64,000 nt of DNA. Source: Guadua angustifolia. Its lineage: Eukaryota; Streptophyta; Magnoliopsida; Poales; Poaceae. Position numbers and translations under genes: made by a program. The DNA is taken from contig CM070515.1 in assembly GCA_036346375.1 (NCBI GenBank), positions 18,188,423-18,252,422 on the forward strand, given 5' to 3'. Under the pieces are notes generated by a model, which did not search any database, had not been told where the DNA came from, and saw only the letters and a program-made list of their open reading frames with translations. Below are positions 10,700-23,117 of the stretch, in pieces (within the stretch, counting starts at the first letter, position 1; each line of letters starts with the position of its first letter).

Positions 10700-13600
10700 A
10701 TTACATATACCTTAGGGAAAAGTTGTGAGTTGCGACCACGATGAGCATGTCTTGCATGACATAGAAGCCATAATGGTCACGCTGCCTGTTGATGGCTTGT
10801 GAGAGAAAAAGAAATTCAGCCCACGAAGATTAGATGTCAAAAAATTAATCATATATATGCTAGGCACTTGTACCTTAAATAAACTTATCTTTGCGGTGTC
10901 TTGCCCTTTTTGTCGTCGTCTGGCCCTCCTTCATCGACATAGTCGAGAAACCCTGCATACATTGGAGAGCACCATTGAGTCAAAAAAATAAATATAGTTA
11001 AATTCCTCGAGATGTGTTAGGTTACAATAATGTGCTTACTTCTACAAAGGAGGCTTGATCGCGTATGCCATCGGTCTCTTCTCGTAGGAGTTAAATGTGT
11101 AAGCTGTGTTTTCACTCGGAGCGAGGACAAGTAGAACCCAATGGTTGCTTATTAAATAAAATATAGTGCAAGAAAATAAGTTCACATACGATTTTAAGTG
11201 CGTACAAGTAATTGAATCGAAAAGTACTACTTACTCCTCGTGATGCGGCAATACAATGAAGTCCTTTTTCAACTCGGCATGCAATACCCCTTGATGTAGC
11301 TAGCAGCGAACACGGTTGAAGCCTAGCCAAGGTCGCAGAACCAAGCTAGGAATTCGACAAACCCAACTTCATGTAGATGCGTCACGGCTCGTTGTCTCAT
11401 TATCCCGCAACTCGTGTTGAATGTGAAAACATAATGCAAAATCCTATAAAAGTCATGGCGCAAGCTATATGGTGTGATACTCACAGCGTCCATGATAAAT
11501 AAAAGTAGAAATATCGGCTTTCATTTGGTACACGGAATAGATCCTCAAAACGGCGGGAATGTTCCATCCTCGTCACGGTGAAAATGTACCATTTTATACT
11601 TCACGTTGAAGTCGACTCGACTCTCTTCGCATTCACCTTATCAAGGTACCATCCATGGAGTATGCGAGTCCACAGCTTAGATGATTGGGTTAAATGCGAT
11701 GCAATCGGGGCTTTCCATGCTCGTAGGCCTTATAATCATCTGAGTGCATGTGGCTGTCTTTGACTTTTCTTCTGGGCGAAAGAGTCTCGAGTCAGGCGAT
11801 GGGCTTTTCAGTACCTTAAAAGGCTGTGGCTCATCGACTTTGCCCTCTTGGCGGAAGGAGTCTCGGAGGCCTCGCACTGTGGCTGTCTTGACTTTTCTTC
11901 TGGGCGAAGGAGTCTCGAGGTCGGGCGATGGGCTTTTCAAGTACCTTAAGGCTGTGGCCTCTGTCGACTTGCCCTCTTGGCGGAAGGAGTCTCGGAGGCC
12001 TCTGTGGTTCTCTGGTGTCGTGTTTGTCCTTTTACGTCGGTCGCACTCTGTGTCATCCACTGCGGTTGGAAGCAGTGGGAGCAGAGCAGAGGAGGCGAGG
12101 AGGCAAGCGCATGAGGCAGGAGGCGGAGGAGGAGTAGAAGCGGGATCGTAGTGAGGCGGGAGGCGAGGCGGAGGTAGGAGGCAGGATCGAGCGCGGGAGG
12201 CGGGGAGGCGAGTCTGGGAGGAACCTCTGAAGCGCGCATATATTTAACTTACTGCGATGAATCTTTGGAATGGTAGAGAAGGCGTGGAGGGACTTTTACC
12301 TTGACCCGGTCTGACACCGTCGTGGGCCACTTGATGAGCGACATGCGTGCTTGCGAGAGTGGTGATATCTTCGTTGGAAATCGAGCACATGTGATAAGAA
12401 GTCTTCGTGGGCGTAGTCCACTGCACCCTCATGTAGCTCTTCCCCACAGTGACCATGCCGATGTCGGTCTCGTTGCATGGAAATGCAACCCGCGTGCTGA
12501 CCTCGGCGGAAAATCCATCCTCCGTCATGATGGTGGTGGCACTTCGCAGCACCGCAAGAAGTGTACAACGAGAAAAATATTGCGGGAGTTACACTCGTAG
12601 CTTTAACTCAGGAAAAATTAATTATTACCTTCATTTGGGGACCGGTCTTATCATTTTGGAACCTTGTTTGCTAGGTCGAAGCCTGAGACTTCTCTATGAG
12701 AGTCGAGGGCATCGCTCGACTACGGGAAATCATCGCCATCATCTCGGCCCTCGAGGCGATCCTCACGTGCCATCATCTCCTCTTATCTCTTCCTCCGTGC
12801 CATCATCTCCCCTCATCTCCTCCTTAATCTCCTCCCTCGTTTGCTCCCTTAGTGTGTCCTTGAGGCGTTCCTCACGTGCTGCCATGACCTTGATCTGGCA
12901 CTTTCATGGCGTCATCTTGAAAGTAGGACTTCTTCGTGTGTCCCGCCCCTCGGCAAGCACCCCCTTATGGTCGGACTTCCGTCGCGAGCGACAGGATGTC
13001 CTGCGACCCTTAGCTCAGAAGGTCCCTGTTCTTTTCATTGGCTTACCTCTTCTGTAATAAGCGAGTCTGAATTAGATTTGAAATACAACAAGTTGGGTCA
13101 ATTGGATTGTACTAAGTTAGATGTCTTCGATGGTAGAAACGACTTGGCGGTAGCGAGGTTTGCAACTTCTAAATTTGCTCGTCGGGGGTTTTCTTTGTCT
13201 CGCTAATACCCGATTGCGTGCCGCTCCTCGAGATATGTGGGAGTAAGGCATCACCGTCCCGAGTGAGTGCACTCCTCGGCTAGTCGCGCCCACTCGCCTT
13301 CTTCCCTCATAGCACTTTGTCTGAGGGTGGTGCGGTGCGTGTTATGCCTCTCGGCAGTGGTGTTCCTCTCTCTCAAGCTGCTCGCCTCGGGCGTACCCTT
13401 CATCCTCGTGAACTCCGCCCAAACATCGGGGTCACAAATGGATACCTCTCGAATGGTGTCTGGCCTTTAAGTACGTACTCGTTGTGCATAAGGGTCTTGA
13501 AGTGCCTCAAGGCCACACCCATCCTCTTCAAAGCGTCTGAGTCTCGCTTTGGGTTCATCTTCCTCCTCTATAATCCATTTACTCTTAACCTCGTCCCTGG

Positions 13601-14012
13601 CCGATTCTTACGCTTTCGTGACTTCCTTTCTCCAATCCTTAATTGTTATGGGCACTCTCTCCCTCACCAATTGGCCAAGAAATGACCGGTGTCGCCCCAT
13701 GTACTTAGGAGGGCCCGTCTGGGACCCAAGTGGCATTGAAGCGGAGAACTGCGGCGTTCTCCCTGTAGCCCCTTTGTTTGGTCCTCGGGTCTTCCTCACC
13801 TTACTCGGCCCTTGAGTAATTGGAACCATGCTCGGCCCCTCAACAGCACCTTCTACTGCTGTGCGCGACGAGCGATGCTCTCTAGTTGCGACATTTTGAG
13901 TTTTCTTATCGATAAGGTCATATGTGTGACATGAGAGAAAGCAATTTGAAGCTACTATATGCACTTGACAATAAATCTTGTAAAGGATCAACAGATAATT
14001 CATAGTATGCAA
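10700..14012 (-). pseudogene. CACTA second gene: coiled coil plus Ulp1-like domain
   Basis: The N-terminal part (14012-13610) has KTRGPNKGATG and RERVPITIKDWRKEVTKA, the style of the plant transposase family Ptta/En/Spm. A charged coiled-coil stretch follows (about 13000-12700, repeated EE/ERL/MMA units in shifting frames). Then come two copies of a ~43-residue repeat (12008-11751). The C-terminal part (about 11350-10720) reads as a C48/Ulp1-like peptidase: NHWVLLVLAPSE, FNSYEKRPMAYAI and HYGFYVMQDM. The conserved His is visible in NHW; the usual Asp position reads Asn (FNS) and the usual Cys position appears to be Tyr (HYG), so catalysis is doubtful. Many frame breaks and stops; introns likely but not mapped. 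Confidence 0.7.
11751..12008 (-). repeat. Two-copy ~129-bp coding tandem repeat
   Basis: Units start at 11751 and 11880. On the minus strand each encodes a variant of GLRDSFRQEGK...FKVLKSPSPD. It lies between the coiled coil and the Ulp1-like domain of the second CACTA gene. Confidence 0.85.
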
Positions 14013-14369
14013 TTGTTCCGAACAAAAGTCTATCTATTGACCAACTAAATAAGTTTGAATGATAACTCTAATCTCTAAATTGACGGATACATGTGGGTTC
14101 ACATAACTTAAACTCTAACCTATGCTCGAGATAAAAAAACAAAAGCCCATTCCATATGACAAGTGAATTTAGCACTAGCGGATGTTTGGAAATACCAACA
14201 AGTTTCATATTTCACAACATCAGAGAATTTGAGCATTAATGTACTAATGCAATGGCGATAATACTTGCAAGACAATGGGAACAATAAGTGGTTTTCGATA
14301 CTTGCAAGAATAGCAACACAAGAAGGTCAAGTTAGTAAGCGACATAACATGCAATATCTGTTGACCAAC

Positions 14370-14715
14370 TAAATCGTACCAGCGATAACCCTAATCTCTA
14401 AATAGGTTTGGTCCTAATCATTCGAGGATATGTGGTTCGAGCAAGTTCTAAGCCGTTGTACAACCGGAGAAAATTTGGGACATCTCATTGTTCTCCGGAT
14501 ACCGTCTCGACAACAGGTCAAGAGGGTGTGTATCCGGAGAACACCGAACGCTACGAAATCAACTCTGAGTTGTACAACATCTTCGAGAACTTGCGAACCA
14601 CATATCCTCGAACTATCAAAAATGTGGACAATTAAAGGCGCTTGCTTATGAATATGCTGAAATGGCATATTCATAATCAAATACTCTCGAGCAGGAGGCG
14701 TATATTACGCATTTT
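14370..14715 (-). promoter_or_regulatory. Repeat module upstream of second CACTA gene
   Basis: This ~345-bp block is a direct copy of 32548-32905. Shared stretches include CCTAATCTCTAAATAGGTT, AGAGGGTGTGTATCCGGAGA and ATCCTCGAACT. Relative to minus-strand transcription it lies about 360 bp upstream of the second gene's likely start, as the other copy lies about 290 bp upstream of TNP2. A duplicated promoter or 5' leader is my inference from position; no promoter element was proved. Confidence 0.6.
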
Positions 14716-16289
14716 GAACTCTAGCGTAGATCATATTACAGTAACAATAATAACATGCAATTAAAAAATACAAATCTGATAAAAAAGCACTATACACTGT
14801 AAGGCGTGGCGCTCAAGTAGTTTTCAAAAATTGAACTTACCGTAAATCTGAACTTTGCAAATAACCCCATAGTACTATCTGTTATTTGGTTTGTGTTTCA
14901 AATGTAATACGAAGCTAGAATTTAACTATTGCATCCACGATTACTTAATATGTTGTTATTTACTAATCGAGATGGACTCTGACCAATTTCCATGTTTGTC
15001 TGAGTGACATATGGTCATTTGGGAAATTGAGCATGGAATTGTGAAATGAATACCAATTTCCTATTTAGAGATAATCAAATTGAAAAATTAGAGTTTGAAT
15101 TTCATGTCGGCTCCTGTTCTTCTTTTGAAAAATTGGAGATAATCAAATTGAAAAATTGTTTGTAATAAGCAGCGTAATAAGAGCAAGTTTTTATATATTA
15201 TTCCATACAACAATATGAGAACATATACATGATTCAAGAATGACCATACTAACATATTTGAGAAGATGAAATAAATTATGTAGACTATGGCATTCATAAA
15301 AAGAATCATGTCTACTATGGTAGTATGGAGGAAATAATATGTGATTGCTCTGATTTTAGGGTTTGGTTTGAAGATTATAAATCTTCAACCTTACTCATGA
15401 ATGGGCAAGACAATAAATTGAGTGAATAAGGCCTCAAACCCTTACCACCTTAACATGCACAAATGGAATTGATATCAAGATTCCTTTGTTATGTAAAGTC
15501 CTCAATTAAATTGAGAAGCGTTATGTATCCAGATTAATATATAAGTGAGATATACTAATCATGTCAATATAGCTTATTGTAACACTGCCAACATAAGAAG
15601 TAACTAACCCAATAGAAGCGAATGTAGTTTCTGCGAGTTTATTACTTTTATCAACAAGATCGGATCGGTAGGCTAATTGAACAAGAAAAGCTCTTTGGAG
15701 CATATCTGAAATCGATCAACAAGCTAACGAATTGCCGAATCATAAGCAATAGTCACATATAAGCCAAAACTGAACTGGATTAACAATCGACTATCAAGCG
15801 GTGAAATAATCAAAAACTTCTAATGCATCTAAGTCTACGGTTCAAGGCCTTATTCTCAAAATAAATTGCCAATATCAATTCTACCCTATAATCATCACAG
15901 AGGCAATACCAATCTCAACCCCACGAGCGTGAGAACAAGAAGAGTAATCTCAACCCCAAGGCATAAAAGATTTTCCTTTGTGAACATGTACTAAAATCAT
16001 ATTACGTACACACAAGTGGCGAGATTTTGCATTCTTCGTTGTGAGGGCTGCGCAGCGTCAGCGGCCGGGCGGGCGTGTCGGCCGGAGGATCGTCGTCCTC
16101 GGCGTCGGCGTGAAGACGTCGGCGTCACCGAGGAGAGTGAAGCGGCGTTAGGCGTCGGCTGACGAATGGAGGCGTCGAAGGGCACCGGGGAGTGGGGGTG
16201 GCGTGGAGGCGGGGCGGCGGCCGGCACTCGGGCGGCTAGGGTTAAGCGTGGCGCGCGCGCGAATGGCTATGGTCGCGAGAATGGGCCGG
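14716..16289. other. CACTA internal region without a recognised gene
   Basis: AT-rich sequence, then a GC-rich island at about 16020-16265 with Pro/Arg-rich frames on the minus strand that look compositional. The island could be a leader or promoter or a captured piece of a host gene; no homology is recognisable by eye. Confidence 0.4.
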
Positions 16290-16800
16290 GGTTTTAAGAA
16301 AACCGATGATTGCTTTATCATTAGTATCACTCTTTTAAGAAAACCGATACTGATGCTTTATGATTAGTATCACTCTTTTAAGAAAACCGATACTGATGCT
16401 TTATGATTAGTATCACTCTTTTAAGAAAACCGATACTGATGCTTTATCATTGGTATCACTTTTTAATAAAACCGACATCGATGCTTTATCATCACTTTTC
16501 TAATAGAACAACGATGTTAGTCATCGGTATCACTTGTTTAATAAAACCGACATCTTGATGCTTTATCATTACTATCACTTTTTAATAAAACCGATCTCGA
16601 TGCTTTATCATTAGTATCACTTTTTAATAAAACCGAAATCTTGATGCTTTATCATCACTTTTCTAATAGAATACTAATGTTAGTCATCGGTATCACTTGT
16701 TTAATAAAACCGACATCTTGATGCTTGATCATCACTTTTCTAATAGAACAACGATGTTAGTCATCAATATCACTTTAATAAAACCGACCGATGTAGTTTA
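16290..16800. repeat. 43-bp tandem repeat array in the CACTA
   Basis: About a dozen degenerating units built on AAAACCGATACTGATGCTTT and TTAGTATCACTCTTTTAA, with a 43-bp period that is clear at 16321-16440 and more divergent units with a TCACTTTTCTAATAGAAC block after 16480. The composition resembles subterminal repeats of CACTA elements, but the array is internal, just beyond the 3' end of the TNP2 gene. Confidence 0.85.
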
Positions 16801-17299
16801 TTACACTATTCTTTTCGGACATCGCAAGTTCTGAATTTTCAGCATTTCATCAAAGAGAAAATGCCATAACTTTGTCATACATTGTTGAAATTATTAGAAA
16901 TTTTGCGAAACATATTTCGGGATCTTGCAAAACTTTTCATAAAATAATTTTTGGAAAAAGTGACCTCATTCAAGAAATATGCCAAAATTCATTTAAATGA
17001 GACATGATTTGTCAAATAAAAGCGTAGAAAAGTCAAAACTTTTTCAAATTAATCTAGAATTGTCTGAAAATTTCCAGAAATGAACTTTCGACTATTTACA
17101 AGCTTTCCCAACAATAATTTTGTCAAATGGAATTTTCTTTCACAAATTATGGCACAAAGTCACGAGCATAAAGAGAAATTGCATGCATTTCCATGAAGCC
17201 TCTAAGCGACAATTAATCACCTTGGATTTTTTACTTTGAAAGCGTTGCAAACTATTTTACATACATTAGAATAGTCCATTTATTTACAATCGCCCTTCA

Positions 17300-18861
17300 T
17301 GATGATCTACTCGCATGTAATTGGCTCCATGTGTGTAAATCATCCGCTAAGACAAGCCCCATCGCAAATGAAGGTATCTCATCGAATTGGTTATACTCTT
17401 CTTCATCTACAACATCTTCAACTCCTACGATCCGTCTCTTGCCATGAAGAACGACGTGCAACCTCGGATTGGCGGATCGCGCCACGTAAAAGACTTGAGT
17501 TGCTTGCCGCGGACAAGCGGATCATCTTTGTAGGCGAGTCTCTGAGATCCACAATAGTAAAGCCTCTCTTGTCGACCTTCACTCCATGTGGAAGTCGTAT
17601 CCACTTACATCGAACAATGGAACTTGGTATATTCCGTAGTCGAGCTCCCAAATTTCTTCGATCAGCCCATAGTAGGAGTTCATTGTGGTTGGGGAGACTG
17701 TTTTCAAGTGATGATCATCAGAGAAAGCATTTATACTCACACCACTGTTTTGGACAGTACTCTTGGCATCTTGACTCTCAGTGTAAAAGGTGTAACCATT
17801 AATATCGTACCCCTGCCATGTCTGTACATTAAATCTTGGTCCGTCAGCCAACCATTTTACATTCTCACTAAAGGAGACCTCGCTTTTCTTTGAACCATGT
17901 GAGGAATCGATCATTGTGTTCTTGTGCGATGGAAAGCTCATCCATTTGTGGATTCTCTTCGTAATATCAACTTATCTTTTCGATGTATGGACGAACCTGC
18001 GCTAATACGCAAGATCGTGAAATCGCCTTGCAATACATATCAAACCTCGGACTCATTAGTTTGGACCCAACGGTTCCTTTACCAGCAAATCCGCCCTTAT
18101 GACGAGATACAGAACACGATTGCTTGTCTTTTACCCGTAGTCCATAAAACTCAATAACCTCTTCACCCCATAACCTTCAACAATACTACCCTCGAGCTTC
18201 GGCCGATTCCTCACATACGACTTTAATATACCCATGTACCTCTCGAGCGGATACATGTAGCGTAGGAAAGCGGGTCCACATATTAATCTCTCGACAAGGT
18301 GAACAACAAGGTGGACCATTCGTCAAAAAACGGCGGTGGAAATGCATCTCAAGGTGACACGAGTGCGCACCACCTCACTCTGTAAGTTGTCTAGTACATC
18401 GGGGTCAATAACTGGCAGGAGATCGCATTGAAGAAATAACACAACTTTGTGATTGCCAACTGACATCCTCTGGGAGAATATTTGGATTACAACCAGGAGC
18501 ATTTGGGTCATCAAGACATGGCGATCATGGGACTTCATGCCCAACAACTTCAAATCATCCATAGACACAAGCTTCTTAATGTTAGCGGAGTAGCAGGATG
18601 GAACTTTAATACTTTGGAGACATTTGCGAGAGATCTTCTTTCTCCTTCTTGGATAGGGTGTAGCATGCAGCGAGGATGTACTGGACCTTTTTCATCCTCC
18701 TCTATCACCGCAAGTGCTGGGCCTGATTCCCATGTAGGCCATGTCGCCATTTGAGCATTGACACCATCTTTAGTCTTCCTAGGTATGTTAGAGGATGCCA
18801 ACCAAGTTGTCATGCAGACATTCTTCTCAACATGCATGACATCAATACAATCTTGGGACAT
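17300..18861 (-). pseudogene. TNP2 transposase, C-terminal half (split by chromovirus)
   Basis: The half begins at the chromovirus junction with CIDVMHVEKNVC (18800-18850), the end of the TNP2 core. It continues through a DUF4218-like region (MKSHDRHVLMTQMLL, VIDPDVLDNLQSEVV, then MVHLVVHLVE and YMYPLERYMGILKSYVRNRP at 18319-18150) and a DUF4216-like region (NVKWLADGPRFNVQTWQGYD, YGLIEEIWELDYG at 17890-17620), ending near 17300. The order matches complete plant TNP2-type transposases. Frames shift repeatedly, partly perhaps from base-call error. The N-terminal half is at 30640-32254. Confidence 0.9.
18857..18861. repeat. Chromovirus TSD GACAT, left copy
   Basis: GACAT here and at 30640-30644 bracket the TG..CA ends of the LTR element, within the TNP2 coding sequence. 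Confidence 0.9.
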
Positions 18862-21800
18862 TGTAATCCGAATTTTGGCCAGATTTTAAATTTTGGAGTT
18901 ATTTGAATTTTTATGAATTAATCAACCTTTAATTGCATTTAATTGCATTTAAAGGAATTTATCTAATTTTTCGGGATTTATTGGATTTAATTGGATTTTA
19001 TTTATATCATTTTCTTTGAGAAATTAAATACCGAAACTATAATTATCAAAAATTAAAACTAATATTTTATTTAGGCTCAAAATGCTCTGAAATATTTTCT
19101 AGAATTTTTCTAGTATTTTTAGTGCCCCAAATAATTACTTTGAATTTACTGTCTTTATTTTTTATTAAGTAAAACCGAATTTAGCTAGCTACTGATCTTT
19201 GGGGCCCAACAACTGTCTTTGCCAAACCCTAATCGGCCGCGTCACTCATGTAGTTGATTCCGTCGGACGGTCGATGTGGCCGACCTGACGACCTCGAAGG
19301 CGCCCATGCCTGCATGCTCGTAGTTGGTGCGGAGATCTTGTCGAGATTTTCGCGGCGCCTCGAGGCAATCCGGCGATTGAAGTACATCCCGAGCTCAAGA
19401 CTCTCTCCGCTTCGCATTACCTTTTCTCTCGCATCCTCTCGTGCCACAGCCCTCTCGAGCTTCTGTAGTGAGTTCACACTCTTCCGCTTCGGTTTCGCAG
19501 GCGTGCCCGCCGTAGATTCGATTTCCCGCCGCCGCCAAGACCACCTCCGAAGTTCACCAAGCGACGCATCCGTGTGGTTACTTCTTCCGACCGGAGAAGC
19601 CCGTAAACGCCGTCGCCCATGTCATCTTCTCCAACTCCGGAAACGAGCGCCGCCGCCTCTTCTTCGACTCTTTGCGAGCTCCCACAGCCGTCTGATCATC
19701 ATCCGACGCTCGAGGTGAGGCCACGTAGTCCCGTTAATAGTGAACCGCTCGGTTAGTTCTTGCGCCGTCGATCCGAATCCGGCGGTCGGAAATCGTGCAT
19801 CGTGGCGGATAATTCCTCGGCGTGTCGATCCGCCGACATGTGGGGTGGGCCGTATTCACCGGGCCCTACGTCGATGGGTGGACCACGGCCCGTCTTGGCG
19901 TCGGCGTGGCGTCATCTGGGCCCACCTGTCGATGGGACGAGGCGGCGTGGTTCGCTCTGGTGCCGACGTGTCGGCCGAGAGAAAATAGCCGAAAAATCGG
20001 TGGAAAATAGAGGATTAATTCGGTTTATTCTTTTATGAATTTTAGAATATTGTAAAGGCTATAACTTTCGCATTTTAACTCGGATTTGAGTGATTCCAGT
20101 GCCCAAAAATTTGTAAAAATGTGAACTATTTATTGGTGATTTTTATTTAATTTTAGTGAATTGTTTGCTGTCTGTATTATATATTTATTGTGTGTTTGCT
20201 TGTACCGAGTAGACTCCAAGTCGCCGGGTTTAAATCGAGGAGAATTTGAAGACCCGTCGAGAACCTCGACCAGAACCAACTCCTCTTCGAAGGCAAGTCA
20301 TGCTTTGATCATTTCGTGCCTAGTTTTAAAAGTATATTTTGATTTCCATATTGCATGCTATGTTAAGTACAACCACTATTGATTAAATTGGGAAATGGTA
20401 GTTAAAAGCCAAACTTGTTATGCCACCTTGATTATAAATGTTTATATGCCCTGAAACCTTGTCCACCCTAAGATGCTTAAATATGTTGGATGCTAATATG
20501 ATGCCAACACGGGAGGCTAGACCGTGATTAGCTGCTTAGCCTGCTTGTATGCGTGGAATGACTTTCAAATATCAAATGAATATTGACTAAACAATTATGG
20601 AACGCATTTTGGAAAATGCGATGATGTCATGAATTGAACGGGATAGTGACTGTGTGGTGCTATTCATGAACTGATGTGGAAAATGGCATGTGTTGCTTAA
20701 GTTTAAAGTGGGGTGGGAAAATGATTTGAGCAGGGGCAAGTGGCAAGAAGGCTTCGTGCGTGTGGGCTGTGTGGCAATGGGATGTATGAAAAGATTGTGA
20801 AGGCTGTGTGCCGAGATGTATAAAATGGTTGTCTTGCAGGGACAATTAAGGACTTAACCTTGCGAGCCTTTGAGCTGAGTTAAGTGTACAACCACTTGTG
20901 CGGAATGGGACGGACCTAGTTAAGTAGGTTTCTAATATCTTTCCTTTGATACCTCGGGGTGACAAGTTACACCAAAAATGTAATCAGATGGGGGGCGTAC
21001 TGTCTTTGCGGCTTGGTACCCATCTAGCAGTATGTGCTGTTCTAAACTTTGGCTCTGTGTGAGGAAGTGTTAGGAAGGCAATCTTGAGAGGATCATCGCT
21101 AAGTGTTAGTCTCTGAAAGACTTTGTTACAATCAATCGCTTTGTGTGGTGAGCGATGTATCCTGTGGGTAAAGTGTCTGACCTCTGCAGTGTGTGTGTGT
21201 GAATCTATTGAATAGCCGTGTCATGATCTGGACATTGCTCGGTGATTCTGATCAAGGGTTAGATTTTCAAAATGAAAATGTGGAATGGGTGGCTGTGTGC
21301 CAAAAAGCTGTGTGAATGAAATTAGGGCTGTGTGCCAAACTCTTGGAAAAGAATTGAGAAATTAATTATTAAATATTATTGATCATACTGCTTTTAATCT
21401 AATAGGATTACCTATCAAAAGAAATGCTGCTTTATGCAAAATAATCAATTAAGCCTTTCCTTGGAATAAGCCTTGCATATAGTAATAGTCTGCATTGTGC
21501 ATGACTTGTTGAGTATGTTGTATACTCACCCTTGCATCGACAAAAACCTCAGAAGAAGAAGAAGCCGTGCCAGCTTGGAATGAAGAGTTCGTCGAAGGCC
21601 AGGAGGATTAAGGGGTTGAGCCGCACTCAAGAGTGCTTTGTGGTCATGAAGAGTTCATCGCTTTACTTTTTGCTTCCGCCGATAAACTGTTTGCTTGATA
21701 TTTATCGCCTGCGTATGGCATAATGTAAGGTGGCCATAAGGCCATGTAATTCGATTACTATTAATGTTTGAAGTACTTATTATTTATTTCATTTGTGTAT

Positions 21801-21904
21801 GATTGTGATACTTCAACTTTGTTTATCCTGTGTGTACTAAGCGTGATCCCGACTAGTACGGAATACACAGAGTGTCCGAATCCGCAAAGATTCGGGGCAC
21901 GACA
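18862..21904 (+). repeat. Chromovirus 5' LTR
   Basis: Begins TGTAATCCGAATTTTGG (a shortened form of the 3' LTR start TGTAACGTCCCG) and ends GGGGCACGACA. U3 is AT-rich (to about 19200), followed by a GC-rich block (19230-19990) and a long AT-rich R/U5. Length 3043 bp against 3040 bp for the 3' LTR. Confidence 0.93.
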
Positions 21905-21908
21905 GGGA

Positions 21909-21922
21909 TGGTATCAGAGCCA
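21909..21922 (+). other. Primer binding site (initiator tRNA-Met)
   Basis: TGGTATCAGAGCCA lies 4 bp after the 5' LTR and matches the sequence complementary to the 3' end of plant initiator tRNA-Met, the standard primer for this retrotransposon group. Confidence 0.92.
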
Positions 21923-22118
21923 TACTGACTGTAGGACTCGACCCTAGTTAGACTGGCCGTTTTAATGGAGTCCAAATTAATTTCTAAAGAATAAAATCTG
22001 GACAAGAATAATCAATGAAATCTTGACTCATCTCTTCTTCTTTACTTCATACCTCTGCTGTATTTTTTTTGCTATTACTTTCGTGTTCTTTAAAAATTTG
22101 TTGTTCTGACGCGTTGCT

Positions 22119-22830
22119 TTGGCAGATGCGGATGGTTCACTCCTTTGGAGAGCGCCACAGTGGCTCTGTTGCGGAGCTTTGGAGGATGCTCGGTGTTGGG
22201 AGGCCGACCGACCACTCTACAAGTCCCTTTGGATAGTCAACGGATCGCTCGTGGATGGGAGACGACTCGACCTTATGCGCCGGGAGCACGCTGTGCTAGT
22301 CGCCCGCCGCCCGCGGTGAAGCGAGCTACCTCGAGGCGGGCATACTGAGTGTGCCGAGTTGCGCCAGGCCGGATCAGCGGGACCACGGCTTTGAGTGGGA
22401 TACCGCCTTTCGTGTGCAGACGCTGGTGGACCCGCAGAGCCCGCTTGGACTGGAGGATGACGCCGTCAGACACCGGGCAAGTTCGCCGCCGACAGAGGAG
22501 GTGATGGGCGCCACGACTACGAGCTGCGAGGCCGTCTACCGCGTTTTGGAGGAGACCGAGGAGGCCTTACGAGACCCGCATGCACGCTGTTCGAGGATCG
22601 CCGAGCTGGAGGAGGCTCTTCTGGCGAGAGAGCGACGCTGTCATGGAGCTCGACGACGACGACGAGGAGGAGCAGCAGAGCAGGAGCCAGCGCCAGCGCC
22701 AGAGGACCAGCAGCCAGTGGAGCCCCTAGCTGCGCCAGTGGGAGGGCATGGGGACCAGTTTGCCCCGATGCCAGCTCACCCGCCGGTTTACGTGATCGGC
22801 GAGCCGCAGCATGGTTGGCTTGAGGAGTGA
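22119..22830 (+). pseudogene. Accessory ORF between PBS and gag
   Basis: A GC-rich coding-like block sits before gag. The cleanest frame (22351-22830, ending HGWLEE) contains a charged helical stretch (EAVYRVLEETEEAL, SRIAELEEALLARE) and a Pro/Gln-rich tail (EPAPAPEDQQPVEP). Upstream parts (22119-22350) look coding but in other frames, so a protein of up to ~235 residues may have been present. I recognise no domain. An additional ORF ahead of gag is known in some rice gypsy elements; its role here is unknown. Confidence 0.5.
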
Positions 22831-23117
22831 TGATTTGTCAGGGATGCAGTGTCAGCTTTTGCGTCGAGACTTAGTTGTTTTGAGTCGCGTCTTTATTTCC
22901 GAACTTTAGTATGCGATGTTGTAATGAACAATTGGATGTGATGGTTGTGATTGTCGTATGGTTACATAGTCCTTAGACTATGTACTAAACCATACTTAAT
23001 TATTATTTATGCTTGAATGCTTAATGGTTCTATTTAAGTTACACCTGTTTCCCCGTATAAGTTCCATACTCGCCTATTCTTTTTTCCTCTTATCTCTAAA
23101 CCCCGAAGAATCAACAG
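22831..23117. other. Spacer between accessory ORF and gag
   Basis: AT-rich non-coding sequence leading to the gag start codon at 23118. A splice acceptor or leader function is possible but no signal was verified. Confidence 0.4.
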
